This document shows positions 9,080 to 19,839 of a stretch of DNA of 64,000 nucleotides, in pieces; within the stretch, counting starts at the first letter, position 1, and each line of letters starts with the position of its first letter. The DNA comes from Zygaena filipendulae. Lineage: Eukaryota; Arthropoda; Insecta; Lepidoptera; Zygaenidae. A program made the translations under genes and the position numbers. The stretch is taken from positions 6,230,001 to 6,294,000 of the forward strand of contig OU015666.1 of assembly GCA_907165275.2 (NCBI GenBank), given 5' to 3'. Below the pieces are notes generated by a model that saw only the letters and a program-made list of their open reading frames with translations, was not told where the DNA came from and made no database searches.

Positions 9080-9888
9080 TTATCTCTTACGATATTTAAC
9101 AGTGCTTCAGATGATTCGAGTAGGTCATTTGACAGCATTTGATCTGAGTACCAAGTACTCGACCAACATAAATACCATAAACAAACTAGAGGATAGTGAT
9201 CATTCCACACCTCACTAAACTTCTGCACATATTTTCTAAAAATTACCAATGAGGCTTCTGATCTATTCAATACAGAGTCTTGAATTAATTCTTTGAATAA
9301 AATTCTGTAATAGCATCTTGATTCTTTATTTTTGCTGTATGCAATTGCCAGCATGGAAAGCCCCTTTTCAGAATTACCCCGCAAACATTCTGCTTTAGCA
9401 ATGTAATGCAAAAACTCATTGTTAGAATCATGAAATTTTTTGAGCAACTGTTCACAGTATTTCTTAAGTAAAATGATAATATCAGGCCTCCCCATAGCAC
9501 TGTATCTTTGGAATAGCTTAAGTATAGTTTCCTCATCTAATAACTTGCCAATATGCTTGCAGTGTGTGATTAATTCTTCTAGCTGTGCATCTTTATTCTT
9601 TGTCATCATTTCTAATATCAAATTATTTAATTCTTCTTTCCTCATATTGCCAAATTTTTCAAACTTATTCACATGGTTGTCAATTTTAAGTTCGCCTATG
9701 GCGCCACGGTTAAATGCGTCGCATTTTTTATATTTGTTTACTAGGTTATTAGTAAATGAGTCCAAGTTGTCAACAGCTATGGTTGTGTAAGGCGCACTTA
9801 GTGAATAGTTTTTTAAAATGTTCTCATTTATCAGTGTTTTCAATCGCTTCAAAGGAATCTTTCGACAACAAATCGTCATTTTATTCAT
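9080..9888 (-). CDS. PPR-like helical-repeat protein, large exon
   Basis: Open from ATG 9888 (MNKMTICCRKIPLKRLK; a second ATG at 9879) for 269 complete codons. It ends at a consensus donor, AGATAA/GTAAGTAT, at 9079/9080; without splicing a stop follows within two codons. The N-terminus is basic and lacks acidic residues, as in mitochondrial presequences. The middle (DEETILKLFQRYSAMGRP and the 70 residues after it) reads as paired amphipathic helices like pentatricopeptide or TPR repeats. The end is Trp-rich (CLWYLCWSSTWYSDQ). The next exon is 1797-1933. I do not recognise an orthologue with certainty; a mitochondrial RNA-binding PPR-type protein is the best guess. A CAG just upstream (CACTGTGTGCAG, 9901-9904) could be an acceptor, making this an internal exon fed by 12497-12612. 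Confidence 0.75.
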
Positions 9889-10183
9889 TTCGTTTCTGCA
9901 CACAGTGATATTTTCTGGCTTACGTAAACAAAGGTGCGCATGCAGTTGCAGATTGCAGAACTATGATTATTTTCATTCTATTCTAGATGCCAAGTTGAAC
10001 TTATCAGCATTCGATCAAAATCATCACTTTGGGGCACTTACCTATTAAATAATAATATTTGAACAATACCCAACGTATATATTATAATTATGATATATAT
10101 AAACAAAAATTAAAAAAGACCAAAATATTTACACCACAAAGTAACTGTTTACAAAATTCAAACGATATTTTGGGAATGGTGAT

Positions 10184-10997
10184 CAGGGCTGCCACTTGCC
10201 AGCAAATAAATCGCGACTAATGACTATACGGTTTCTTATCTGCAATTAGGTATACGAATTTTGGTCGCATTATGCATAACCATTTTGTAAATCGATTTTT
10301 CTTCATAATTTCATAATACATCATAAAACTAACAGAGTAACATTTAAATCTGAAAAAATGCAAAAGCGCCAACGGCCAAAGGCAAGAAAGGAAAGAAAAA
10401 ACAGACGAGACGTCAGAGTTCAAATGACATGAACAAACATTAAGTCAACTTTGAGAAAGAAAAACTCCACATAGCCCTTATTAACTATGACCATAACACG
10501 GCGCTTCAAGATGACGTGCCACACAAATTGACTTTCCCTCGTAATAAGTTTCACTCCGAAAGAATACATAATATTTTACAACTTTTCTTCTGGCATACAT
10601 ATTATGTCTAATATTTTGGTAATGCCAAAGATCATATAATCACTACGTTTTATGCGTTTTTGGGACGCGCGCTATGGACAAGACATGTTGTTGGTCATAG
10701 TGAATAAGGGCCCAGATTTTGACTACCGAACGAAACTCAAGCGGTCACAAACATCACAATCAGGAACTATAGCCACACATTTCATCATAGTTTGTCAAGT
10801 TAGCAATATCATCTCAATCTCCGTTCATCCTATACAGATTACAAAGTAAGCGGACAACTTGGAAAAAAAGCAAGAGGCAAACTCCGTTCCATTTCATGCA
10901 TATTTTCTTTTGTATCGTATTTACGGAATGTTCGTGGATACAATGAACCGTCCGATTATACATATTTTGTATCCAAATATACAATCTGGCAGCCCTG
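10184..10997. mobile_element. hAT-type non-autonomous element (MITE)
   Basis: The termini are CAGGGCTGCCA and TGGCAGCCCTG, flanked by an exact 8-bp duplication ATGGTGAT (10176-10183 and 10998-11005). CAGGG-type ends with an 8-bp duplication are hallmarks of the hAT superfamily. At 814 bp it has no transposase. The short open frames inside (10217-10423 minus, 10652-10849 plus) show no hAT motif. Confidence 0.85.
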
Positions 10998-11035
10998 ATG
11001 GTGATTATTACTTTTAAAGACTTGTAATAGAATTT

Positions 11036-11089
11036 AAGGTATGGCTAAAGGCCTAGTTGCCAAGCCTTAATAAATAAAAAAAAAATTAT
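11036..11089 (+). repeat. non-LTR retrotransposon 3' tail
   Basis: 'ggctaaaggcctagttgcca' followed by 'agccttaataaataaa' and an A-run. Related tails lie at 11748-11802 and 12004-12058. These look like truncated LINE or SINE 3' ends in plus orientation. Confidence 0.45.
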
Positions 11090-11741
11090 GCGTGTACCAG
11101 ACTGTTGTAAACAAGCCCAAAACGGAAGTTTCCAACAGCTGTTTAAACGGTGCGGACGGTTGTTTGCAACGTAATTTCTGTTTCTTTTTCACGACCTTGG
11201 TTTGTGGGCGCGCGTTGGAAACTTGCTGCGATCTCACCGGCGGCCCGCTATGTGGACGTTTGTTGTAAACCACGCAAGCGCAGTTGAGTGGCGGCAGTCC
11301 GAAGAGTATAATAATTAATAACTATACCGGCAGTCACGGGGAGCGCTTGCACGTAGAGTAATTTATTTATTCGCGCGCGTACGTATGAAAATGACGCAAG
11401 AAAAAATATATTCTTATCGAGTTTACCGACTCTATAGGGATCAGCCGTATCTCTGGGACCTCTCAATCCCAAAAAAAATTGCGTGGGTTTTTTTTTCTTT
11501 TTTTTTTCTCAGTTGCACTCAAAAGAGCAAAAGCCACACCAACTTATTGAAATTTTGAAAGGCAAGGAGTCATTGCAAAGATGTTTCCGATGTGAGGGAC
11601 ACTGAAGTTGGAGCCTTGTATATAACAAACAACAAATAAATAAATAAACAAGTGTTGACGGAAACACCAACGGCGGTTAAAACCGCCCTCCCGCCAAGGT
11701 GACTTTGCGGAGAGGCTGGATTACAACAGTCTGGTACACGC
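11090..11741. mobile_element. 652-bp element with 21-bp terminal inverted repeats
   Basis: Positions 11090-11110 and 11721-11741 are perfect inverted copies (core GTGTACCAGACTGTTGTAA). The inside is unusually GC-rich in its first half. It contains a retroelement relic at about 11523-11603 reading QLIEILKGKESLQRCFRCEG on the plus strand, like a Cys knuckle of a LINE ORF1. No target duplication was clear (TTAT left, TTTAT right). It could be a DNA transposon derivative that captured retroelement sequence, or two insertions side by side. Confidence 0.6.
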
Positions 11742-11747
11742 TTTATT

Positions 11748-11802
11748 CCGCTGGCTTAAAGGACATGTATCCATGGCCGTTAAATATATTAAAAAAAAAA
11801 AT
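11748..11802 (+). repeat. non-LTR retrotransposon 3' tail
   Basis: 'ctggcttaaaggacatgtat' 'ccatggccgttaaat' plus an A-rich end. It is nearly the same as 12004-12058. Confidence 0.5.
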
Positions 11803-12003
11803 TATAAAATTCTTAATTTTTCGAAATTATGGCTATCCTGATTGATCGTTGTAAAAATATCTTTTGGTGTCGGATCTTCAAAGTGTTAGTGATGAAGTGC
11901 CAACAAATTTACAAGCCCTATTAAAATATCCCGTATTTTATAAATACATATATAAATTTATCTGTAGTAGTGTAGGAAAAATGTAATTTTACTAATTGTT
12001 TAA

Positions 12004-12058
12004 GTCTGGCTTAAAGGACTTGTATCCATGGCCGTTAAATAAATAAAAAAAAAAAAAT
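12004..12058 (+). repeat. non-LTR retrotransposon 3' tail
   Basis: Second copy of the 'ctggcttaaaggac' tail, ending in 'aaataaataaaaaaaa'. Confidence 0.5.
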
Positions 12059-12496
12059 TGTAAAAATATCGTAGTAAAAGTATCGATAGTAGTAAACCTT
12101 AATAGGATGCTCTGTGGGAAGTAGTATACAACGACAAACTCCCGACGAACGCCCCATTTTATCACTAATGAATCACTATTATGCAAATTTCACCACATTT
12201 CGTGCGCCTAAATATCTCGGGCTGCAATTAAACTAATAAATTATATTAATACAATACTAATCTACTATTATTATATCTCTGGTGTAAAGACGGTAGGAAG
12301 CGAACCGAGGAGCGTTTACGTACCTACCTGCGTAGAACACGTTTTATTTTTGTTTTTATGTAGGTACAATTACATTGTTATTGATTGATAAAAAATGGTT
12401 GAAGTTAACACATTTAATGCTTATTATTACAATTTCTTTGGTAAAAATAACATATACCTTCTTTTTTCCGTATTTCATAGAAATAGAATGACATAC

Positions 12497-12612
12497 CTAC
12501 GAGGATAAAAATCAACTGATTCACTAGCTGGTACTATGCACACTTTTGGCACATAATTTGCATCTTGGAAACGGCACTCCTTTACGCACAGAGTGCCGAG
12601 ACTGTACCACGC
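12497..12612 (-). CDS. candidate coding exon, phase-compatible with the PPR-like gene
   Basis: On the minus strand an acceptor (tatggtttcag) opens a 116-bp exon that ends at a GTATGT donor. It is open in frame 0 for 38 codons (AWYSLGTLCVKECRFQDANY, then VPKVCIVPASESVDFYPR) with AG left over. Joined to the acceptor at 9900/9901, the AG plus A makes Arg and enters the frame of the 9080-9888 exon just before its first Met. Three Cys residues and balanced composition look coding. I do not recognise the domain. It may be an upstream coding exon of that gene, an exon of another minus-strand gene, or chance. Confidence 0.45.
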
Positions 12613-12619
12613 CTGAAAC

Positions 12620-14240
12620 CATAATTATTCATTTACTAAACAAAGAAATAAAACTGACGTCCTTTCTGCTAAAAATTCCGCCATAAGTTCACATGATAAA
12701 AACAGTTAAAAGTGACATCTATGGTCAAGTATCGTAACTAGCTAAACATGATGTAACTGAAAAAAGCAACTTGTGGAGTTTTTTGGCGGAAATCAAAGAT
12801 GGCGGTTTAGTGATTTATTTTCATGTCGATAAAAAATGGTTAAAAATGGATTTTGTTGTGTGTGTGTGATAAGCTGCTGTATTGGACAATAAATTTCACA
12901 GTGACGATTTTTTATGTGCTCAAGAAGATAATAATAATATAAGTATTATGACATTTCGAGCTGTTTTGTTCGGTTTCCTCCAAGAGCTCCAAGAAAGTTC
13001 TTGCAAGCTATAATAGTACCGTGGCTTGCAATTTCAAACCGTAGGTACAACGAAGAATTTTAATAGAAAATACATTGATCTAATTAATTTTACTTGAAAC
13101 TGGCTAAATGCATTATGCGAAAGTTCATAAAAAAGAAGAAAGAAAGAAACAAAGTAACTTGTAACTATTCGCTACTAGATGGCCGTGAAAGTTTATGTGC
13201 TGAGTGCTGACTGCTGATTGTAAACTGTGACAAAATTGATATTCATCCAAAAGTATTGGATTGTATTATAATAATATTAAAATCAATTATTCATTGAGTA
13301 TTAACAACTATCAGATTTTTTAGCGGGAACCAAAGGCGAGGGTTTCGTAAACCGGTAGATAAAACAATTTCGAAAATTGTTTCCAGCCGGCCATTATTGG
13401 AACAAAATTCCTTTTTTGATCGATGCGCACTTATACATAAATAACAAAAAATCGGTTTTTTGTTGTTTCGGTTTCAGATAGTAATAAGACGTGCATTTTT
13501 AAGGTTTCACCCAAGTACATGTAGGTAGGTAGTACCTAACCATAATGTTAATTAAGGAATGAAAAAAAAGGAAAAACGAAAACAGTGAAAGGATATACCT
13601 ACCTAATAGGCCACGAAAAATCATAACAATCAATGACATTCTATGTATTTCATTGATAACATGATGATAACATTAAGAACTGACTTTTTATTCCATTCGA
13701 TAGTTAATGAGATACTTATGCCCTAAAATATAAAATATACCTAGCTATAAGTCGTAAAGTGTCTGGTTCTCTCACCTGACTTTTCCACTATACGGGTGGG
13801 AAACGAAAACATTCAGAGTGGTAGAAAGAAAGTACAAAACGCTTTTAACGCAAGATCTACATTCTATTGAGTATGCATAATTAATGTTTTCTGCTAGGTC
13901 TAGACTAGACGGTCAAGTCAGCACTATGATTAGGGTCCTCGGTAGTTATTCAGCAGTAGGTAGTCCCCTTGACGGCTGTTTCCTCGGTTATTTCTCAACT
14001 AGGTAAGTAGGGAGAGGTAGGTACCTGTACTTGTAGAGTTTGAACGCTTGTAGAGTCAGTACTCGTCTCTATGTCCACACTGGTTGAAAATACATAGGTA
14101 GGTAGGTAGATGCGTGAAAAACGAGATATCGTAATATGGAATCTTAAATTATTATAAATCGAAGCTTTAAAATAAGTACCTATAGTACGTCTATAGGTAT
14201 TTATTTACTCTGAGATAACAACACATTATTATCAAGTGAA
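12620..14240. other. stretch without recognised gene
   Basis: AT-rich non-coding sequence with scattered GTAGGTAGGTAG runs (for example about 14096-14110). No exon, RNA gene or terminal-repeat element was recognised. Confidence 0.4.
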
Positions 14241-14243
14241 ATA

Positions 14244-14303
14244 AATCCTTACTAACAAAGATAAAAAATATCTATTAATAAAATATCTTTGTTAGTAAGG
14301 ATT
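14244..14303. repeat. perfect 20-bp inverted repeat
   Basis: AATCCTTACTAACAAAGATA (14244-14263) is exactly complementary to 14284-14303 across a 20-base AT-rich loop. It directly precedes a Lep1-like copy. Confidence 0.8.
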
Positions 14304-14615
14304 AGGATGTAAGGATTATGAATACGAAAGTGAGTTTGTCTGTTTGTTTGTTAAGCTTTTACGCCTTAACGTCTTAAACGACCGCCATGAAATCTTGCAC
14401 ACACGTTGTCAGGCGTACAGAAAAGGACATAGGGTACTTTTTATCCCGAAATCCCAGCAGAAACTTCGAAATTAACGCCGGTAAAATCTCATGAAATTTT
14501 GCATAGGTATTAGGTACACGTTGTCAGGCTACAAGAAGCACATAGGGTACTTTTATGCTGGAATTCTAGCAGGAACTCCGTAATTACCGCGGGTGAAACC
14601 GCGGAGAACAGCTAG
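14304..14615 (+). mobile_element. Lep1-like element with internal duplication
   Basis: It ends in the intact hairpin ccgcgggtgaaaccgcgg and CAGCTAG. Two diverged copies of the 'acacgttgtcaggc' to 'acatagggtactttt' segment lie in tandem (about 14401-14440 and 14517-14555). It is therefore longer than the usual 200 bp. Confidence 0.65.
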
Positions 14616-14755
14616 TATATGAAAATATTTTATTAAAATCTCAAAATATTTTTTTATTACAAGTAGGTATTTGCTAACGTTCCCGCCTCGGAACGTTAGA
14701 TACCTACCGTACTTAAATAATTATTTATTTATTAATTGTGGCAAACTATTATAGA

Positions 14756-14974
14756 CTAGTTGTGCCCTGCGGTTTCACTCGAGTTAATTTCAGAGTTCCC
14801 GCGGGAATTCCGGCATAAAAAGTACCCTATGTGTTAATCTGATGTAGGTATAAGCTATATTATTGTAAAGTTTCATTTAAACCCATCCAGTAGTTTTTGC
14901 GTGAAAGAGTAACAAACATCCATCAATCCATCCATACATTCTTACAAACTTTCGCGTTTATAATATTAGTAGGA
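14756..14974 (-). mobile_element. Lep1-like Helitron-type element
   Basis: Minus-strand copy with TC start, CTAG end and A/T flanks. It has the 'catccatcaatccatccata' variant also seen at 59614-59818. Confidence 0.75.
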
Positions 14975-15435
14975 TATCAATCTAATAGTTTCTATTGTTA
15001 AGCAGATACGTAGACCTAGCACACAACCTACTTACTGCAAGTGAAGCGTGCAGCATAGACTCATTGTAATTCGATATGTGGAACAGATTACGAATTTTAT
15101 CTGTATCGTGTGTCAATGTCGATTCTTTTTATTTTATTTCGTAGGTATTAACAAAAGTGATCGCCGACAACGATCGACTATCGATTAACATGCGTCTATT
15201 AGCTGTTAACGTCTGCGTCGCGACGGGGCGCCGCCACGAGCGTTATTTCAATTCGAATCAAACTTTACATTTTACATAAATAAAAAAAAACTCACAGTTT
15301 ATAAAACAATTTTGGCGTGTTAATAGTTCAAAAGTAGGTAGGTATAGCTAACTATAATACGGTCATTGGCGAAGACATCAAAATTTATTTAATAATTGAT
15401 TAGGAAACACTGAAAATTTAATCATTTACTTTCTG

Positions 15436-15640
15436 TCCCCCGCGGTTTCACCCGCGGTCATTTTGTAGTTTCCGCGGAAATTCCAGGATAAACTATTCGC
15501 ATAACCTTACTCTTGCTTCACTCTATCTATTGTTGGAAACCATATGAAAATCCGTTGAGTAGTTTCTGGGTTTATCACGAACAGACAGACAGGCAGAGAG
15601 ATGTGGTGGAGGATTTTGTTTTTTATTTGTAGCGATATTA
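15436..15640 (-). repeat. Lep1-like element, second subfamily
   Basis: It has the intact ccgcggtttcacccgcgg hairpin, then 'ctatctattgttggaaacca' and an acagacagacaggcagag run. The CTAG terminus is altered (ctttctgtccccc). Confidence 0.6.
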
Positions 15641-15892
15641 GTAGTCCTATAGATTATCTTCTATTATAAACAAACAATTAAACTTTTTCTGTTTGTAATA
15701 TTATTTAGTAGATTTGTTTTATTATTTATTCATATTTTAGTTAATTATAACGGTAAAACCAATTTCAATAATAAATTAACATAGAAATGTGTTCGTTATA
15801 CGGGCACAGGTTAACTTAGGTATAATAGAAGACACTTGCATATTAAGTCTTACAAAACCTCACTCCTCATCTTTATCCATCGACCTCATTCA

Positions 15893-16039
15893 CAAACAGA
15901 TCACACTCAGGTTCAGCAACGAAAAGGGCATTGAAAGCATCCAGGGTGCGATACACTGGGGATTCAGCTCTGGATACTGTTCGGCATACAGGTAGCGCAA
16001 ACAATTCGTGCCGGCGGCACTTACGGTGACCGAGGTATC
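15893..16039 (-). pseudogene. SLC13 (Na+/dicarboxylate)-like transporter fragment
   Basis: The minus-strand frame reads DTSVTVSAAGTNCLRYLYAE, then QYPELNPQCIAPWMLSMPFS and LLNLSVICL before a stop. It follows the pattern of insect SLC13/INDY transporters after the conserved GTGTN motif: GTN, a short helix, YPE, then WML..P and a hydrophobic span. No clean acceptor precedes it. It could end at a weak donor (TTT/GTGAAT) before the stop. It may be a pseudogene piece, a captured exon, or an exon with weak splice sites. The overlapping plus-strand frame is a shadow. Confidence 0.35.
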
Positions 16040-16532
16040 AATTTTTGAATAGATTAGTAGGTTTACTATATGCATGTGAGTATAGTACCTAAACTGTTAA
16101 GGTGTATAATATATATAGCAATTTTCTGAACCTTCAAAATTTAACGTTCCTACCTAGGGTACCCATGTGCTTTTCTACTAAAAAGGCATAAGCACAAATT
16201 ATTATAATTTACCTATCCAAATACTCCCAGATATACCTACTCCCTTAATAGCTGAATTAAAGTCAATTAAATATCCATTAAACCTAATGACTTATATGGT
16301 GTACCTATTGTGTTGGTCTAATAAATTTATTATATCTTCGAGAATTTATAATCTCGGATCTTATCGGGGTGTCTTTGATTACGCCGCTTCATAAACAGCC
16401 CTCCGACCAATCACATTGTTTCGATGTTGATTGCTACGACTGCATAGTAGCTAAAGCTTGTCATCTTTAAATTAGACGCGAGGCCGATAAAATGGCGCTC
16501 TCCAAAACAGATTGTATACATTATCTATATTA

Positions 16533-16725
16533 CTACAGCTGTTCCCGCGGTTTCAACCGCGTTAATTTCGGAGTTCTCGCGGGAATTCCGTGTCAAAAAT
16601 TACTCTATGTCCATGTACGTAGCCCTCAAAACGTGTATGTAAAATTTCATGATGATCGATAGAGCCAATTAGGCGTGAAAGCATAACAAAGAAACAAATA
16701 AACTCAAAATCGCATTTATTAAATA
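16533..16725 (-). repeat. Lep1-like element, diverged
   Basis: Has 'cagctgttcccgcggtttca', 'gttctcgcgggaattccg' and 'aaatttcatgatgatcgat'. The terminal CTAG is mutated. Confidence 0.6.
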
Positions 16726-17039
16726 ACGATGTGTTTAAATTAATTTTTACGAGGTAAATATCTGCAAAAAATACTTTTTTTTTTTCACCGACACGACAAT
16801 TAAACATTTAGGTCAAAATAATATTTTTTTAATCTGATTGAGTTGAGTGCTGTAGTAGGTAATTATAACTTTGAGTCACTTACTGAGTATCCATATCTAA
16901 CGAACTCTGTAAATACACCTATACCAGCATTTAGTTATATACATATACCTGAAACTTATCGGTAGGCCACAGGTATCTACTATATCTTCGTATCCCGAAG
17001 TCAATTGAATCCTGATATCCTGTTTCTCAAATTTTGCTT

Positions 17040-17075
17040 ATTTAACCGACTAACAAAAAAGAGGAGGTCCAGTGT
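17040..17075 (-). repeat. terminus of the GAAGTCGGTTAA repeat, inverted
   Basis: 'tttaaccgactaacaaaaaa' then 'gaggaggtcc' is the reverse complement of the terminus found near 1715, 24405 and 24665. Confidence 0.5.
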
Positions 17076-17109
17076 TCGGCTGTATGTATGTTTTTATTTT
17101 TTATTTTTT

Positions 17110-17233
17110 TTCGTTACGGTTTCAGGCTATAACTACTTAATCGATCATCAGAAAGGGGCATAAGGTCCTTTTTATCCTGGGATTCCCGCGGGGACTCCGA
17201 AAAGAACGCGGTTCAAACCGTGGGGAATAGCTA
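17110..17233 (+). repeat. Lep1-like fragment (3' half)
   Basis: Contains 'tttttatcctgggattcccg', a mutated hairpin (gcggttcaaaccgtgg) and 'aatagcta'. The 5' half is only weakly recognisable. Confidence 0.5.
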
Positions 17234-17239
17234 TACCTA

Positions 17240-19110
17240 AGTCATGTAATCCATTAGAGAAAGGCTATATATTTTAATATTTATTATAGTCTTGCGTTCA
17301 AAGTTAAATCATATGATTTACTTTAGACAATGTGCCTATAACAGTTAAATTAGGATTAGGTACAGATATAAAAGCGCCATTTTATATGCCAATTAAAATT
17401 GCAATAGGTACACTTCGTAGGCGGTCTATTTCGTTAACCAATTTATGTGTTCGGCACTTTTGTCAAATGGCAATCTGACTGGGAGACGTGCTAACCAAAT
17501 CAGTGGTGATAACATAACTAATGGCTGTTGATAATTAAATTTATTGCTGTCTTTCATTTTCATGTAAATACTATTTGCGGCGATGAGCACATATTATAAT
17601 ATTTGACTCAATTTAAATAGTAAGTAGCAGTAGTTAGTATCTACCTACCTATTTTGATGCATTTGTAAATAATTAAGGTACAGGTACAGCCCGCCAAAAC
17701 AATCGTAATATATCCTAAGATATTTCATTTCAAATGAGGTAAGGTTGTCTGGAAGAGATCCCTAGAAATGCGGCAAGACTGTAACATTAATTTGGTGTTC
17801 AATTAAAAGTATTCAATTCTATTTTATGAAATCGATAGTAGAATAATACGTAAAATAGAGTAGAAATATACTTTTGATGATAATTTTGCAGAATTTAAAC
17901 TTCATATTAAAAACTTACAAGAAAAAAGTGCCGTCTAAGGACGCCCGAAAGAAGCAAAGCTGTAATTACCGTTATAGCGTAGAAACTAAGCGTTAAAGTA
18001 GGTAATTATTCTATGAACAAAACTATAATGAAAACAAAAGACGTGAGGGAATAAGAGTATAACATTGTTGATTTTGTTCTAGGTAGGCATACCTATAATA
18101 CTTATTATATCGTGTATCTAACAATAACGTTACTCACGTTTATCATGGAAATTGGAAAGAGTGCCCGGACCCCGAGAGTCCATATAAAAGTTTCTTTTTC
18201 AATTAAGTTTTAATGGTACTGCAAAATAATAATAATACTATATCTAATATAAATAGGTATAAGATTTTATATAATATTTATTATTTTATTTTATATTGTA
18301 AAAAGCCTAAATTTAAGATATATCTATGTAAATAAATGAATAATAAAATAAGTATAATATTAGTACAAATTACCCTAATCTACATTTTGTACTAATTCAA
18401 TACCTAATGTGTGTGGACTTTCAGTGACGAACACGGGGTTGCACATTCTGACAGACTGAAACTATGTAGGTATGTTTGTTTTTAAGTTTAGAAAGAGATA
18501 AACGAATTCGCCCTTTACTTCCTATTCATAGTGTGTCCATGTTCTATTTCTAAGCAATATTTATTCTCTGACCTAAACCGCAACCGCGAGTTGTTGCGGT
18601 GTGACCTCCTTGTTTTCGACATTTGGGTGGCGAGGTTCAAATAACGTTAAGCTCTCTTTAAAATATCATATAAAATTACATTCTCTTCATGCAGGTAATC
18701 TCCGGCCTCACCTACAAACTCATATTTTTGTATAAGAGTATCACTGTTAAGTTAAATCGGTATTAGGCGATTGTGAAATAATATTTGCAGACAAAAAAAT
18801 GGAATATCTAATTTAATATCCCTAAAAGACTAAACTAAGGTATATAACTATATAAATATAACTAAGGAATAAATATATACTTACATATAAGTTTGAGGCA
18901 TATAAAAAAATATTTTCCAGAAAAAGAAAGCCTCGTCAAGTTTATCACAGAACAGCAAATAACTGATAGAAGGGATATCAACTTAGTTTAGTATAAAAAC
19001 AGATGAAAACCATTATCACTAGGTGATTTTTTTAACTATTCATCACGCACTAAAACATTCATTAACGTAAAGAAACGTATATTAAACGCTTTTTGGTCAC
19101 GTTTTTACTT
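17240..19110. other. stretch without recognised gene
   Basis: AT-rich. A LINE-like scrap near 17690-17790 contains 'gaggtaaggttgtctggaag' 'agatccct', a string common in lepidopteran LINE 3' regions. A small hairpin (ccgcaac...gttgcgg) lies near 18577. No exon was recognised. Confidence 0.4.
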
Positions 19111-19117
19111 AGTCATT

Positions 19118-19190
19118 AATAATAATAATAATCCACATCACAACACACAGATCTACTAATTCCTACAGTAAGTTATTATTAGCGATTATT
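19118..19190 (+). repeat. half copy of the 177-bp hairpin element
   Basis: 'aataataataataatccaca' then 'tcacaacacacagatctact' matches the right arm of the hairpin at 46842-47018, with a few differences. Only one arm is present. Confidence 0.6.
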
Positions 19191-19507
19191 ATTGTTTTCA
19201 AAATTCACAGTTTTGGGAATATTGTGGAAAATATACTAGCAAAATAAGTGTTGAGCAAGTTAGAGCATTTGCTCTAACTTCCTTTGCAACCTTGGCGGGC
19301 CTGCCTCGCCTTCATGTCATCTCTAGTTAATTTATTTTCTCTGTGGAAATCATAAACTACTAAGATAAGGGATTTGAATTTCGAATATACCTACCTATCT
19401 AGTATATATTAATTGAACGTAAGTAGGTAGGTTGAAATTCTGATCAAAACCAAAATACAAATAAGATAAAAGTTGAAAGTTGTCTCTGTTTTTAGGCTGG
19501 GCATAAT

Positions 19508-19834
19508 GGGCATGTTGACTAATTTTTATTTTTTAGTCCGTCTTGTAGATTATTAAAAAATATTGGACACGTTTTTTTTCTTTTTTTACGTAATCAAAAA
19601 ATAACGGCAAATCAAATATTGAGTTGAAATTTCGCGTGACGTCACTATTCTGACAGTTTGTATGGCTGTTTTGCGGTTAGTGACGTCACGACCTCCTCAT
19701 CCTAAACTTTAATGCGCTTTATCTCTGTATATTTTAATTTATTTAAAAAAACAAAAAATACGTGTCTATTGTTTTTTTATTTTCTAACTGACGGACTAAT
19801 TAGAATTTTGATTTTCAATAGTAGTCAACATCCC
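19508..19834. mobile_element. MITE with TTAGTCCGTC-type inverted ends, copy 1
   Basis: The ends are GGGCATGTTGACTA and TAGTCAACATCCC, with inner inverted parts 'ttagtccgtc' and 'gacggactaa'. It contains two TGACGTCA palindromes (about 19638 and 19680). The copy at 53810-54125 has the same interior and a TA target duplication. Confidence 0.7.
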
Positions 19835-19839
19835 TATTG

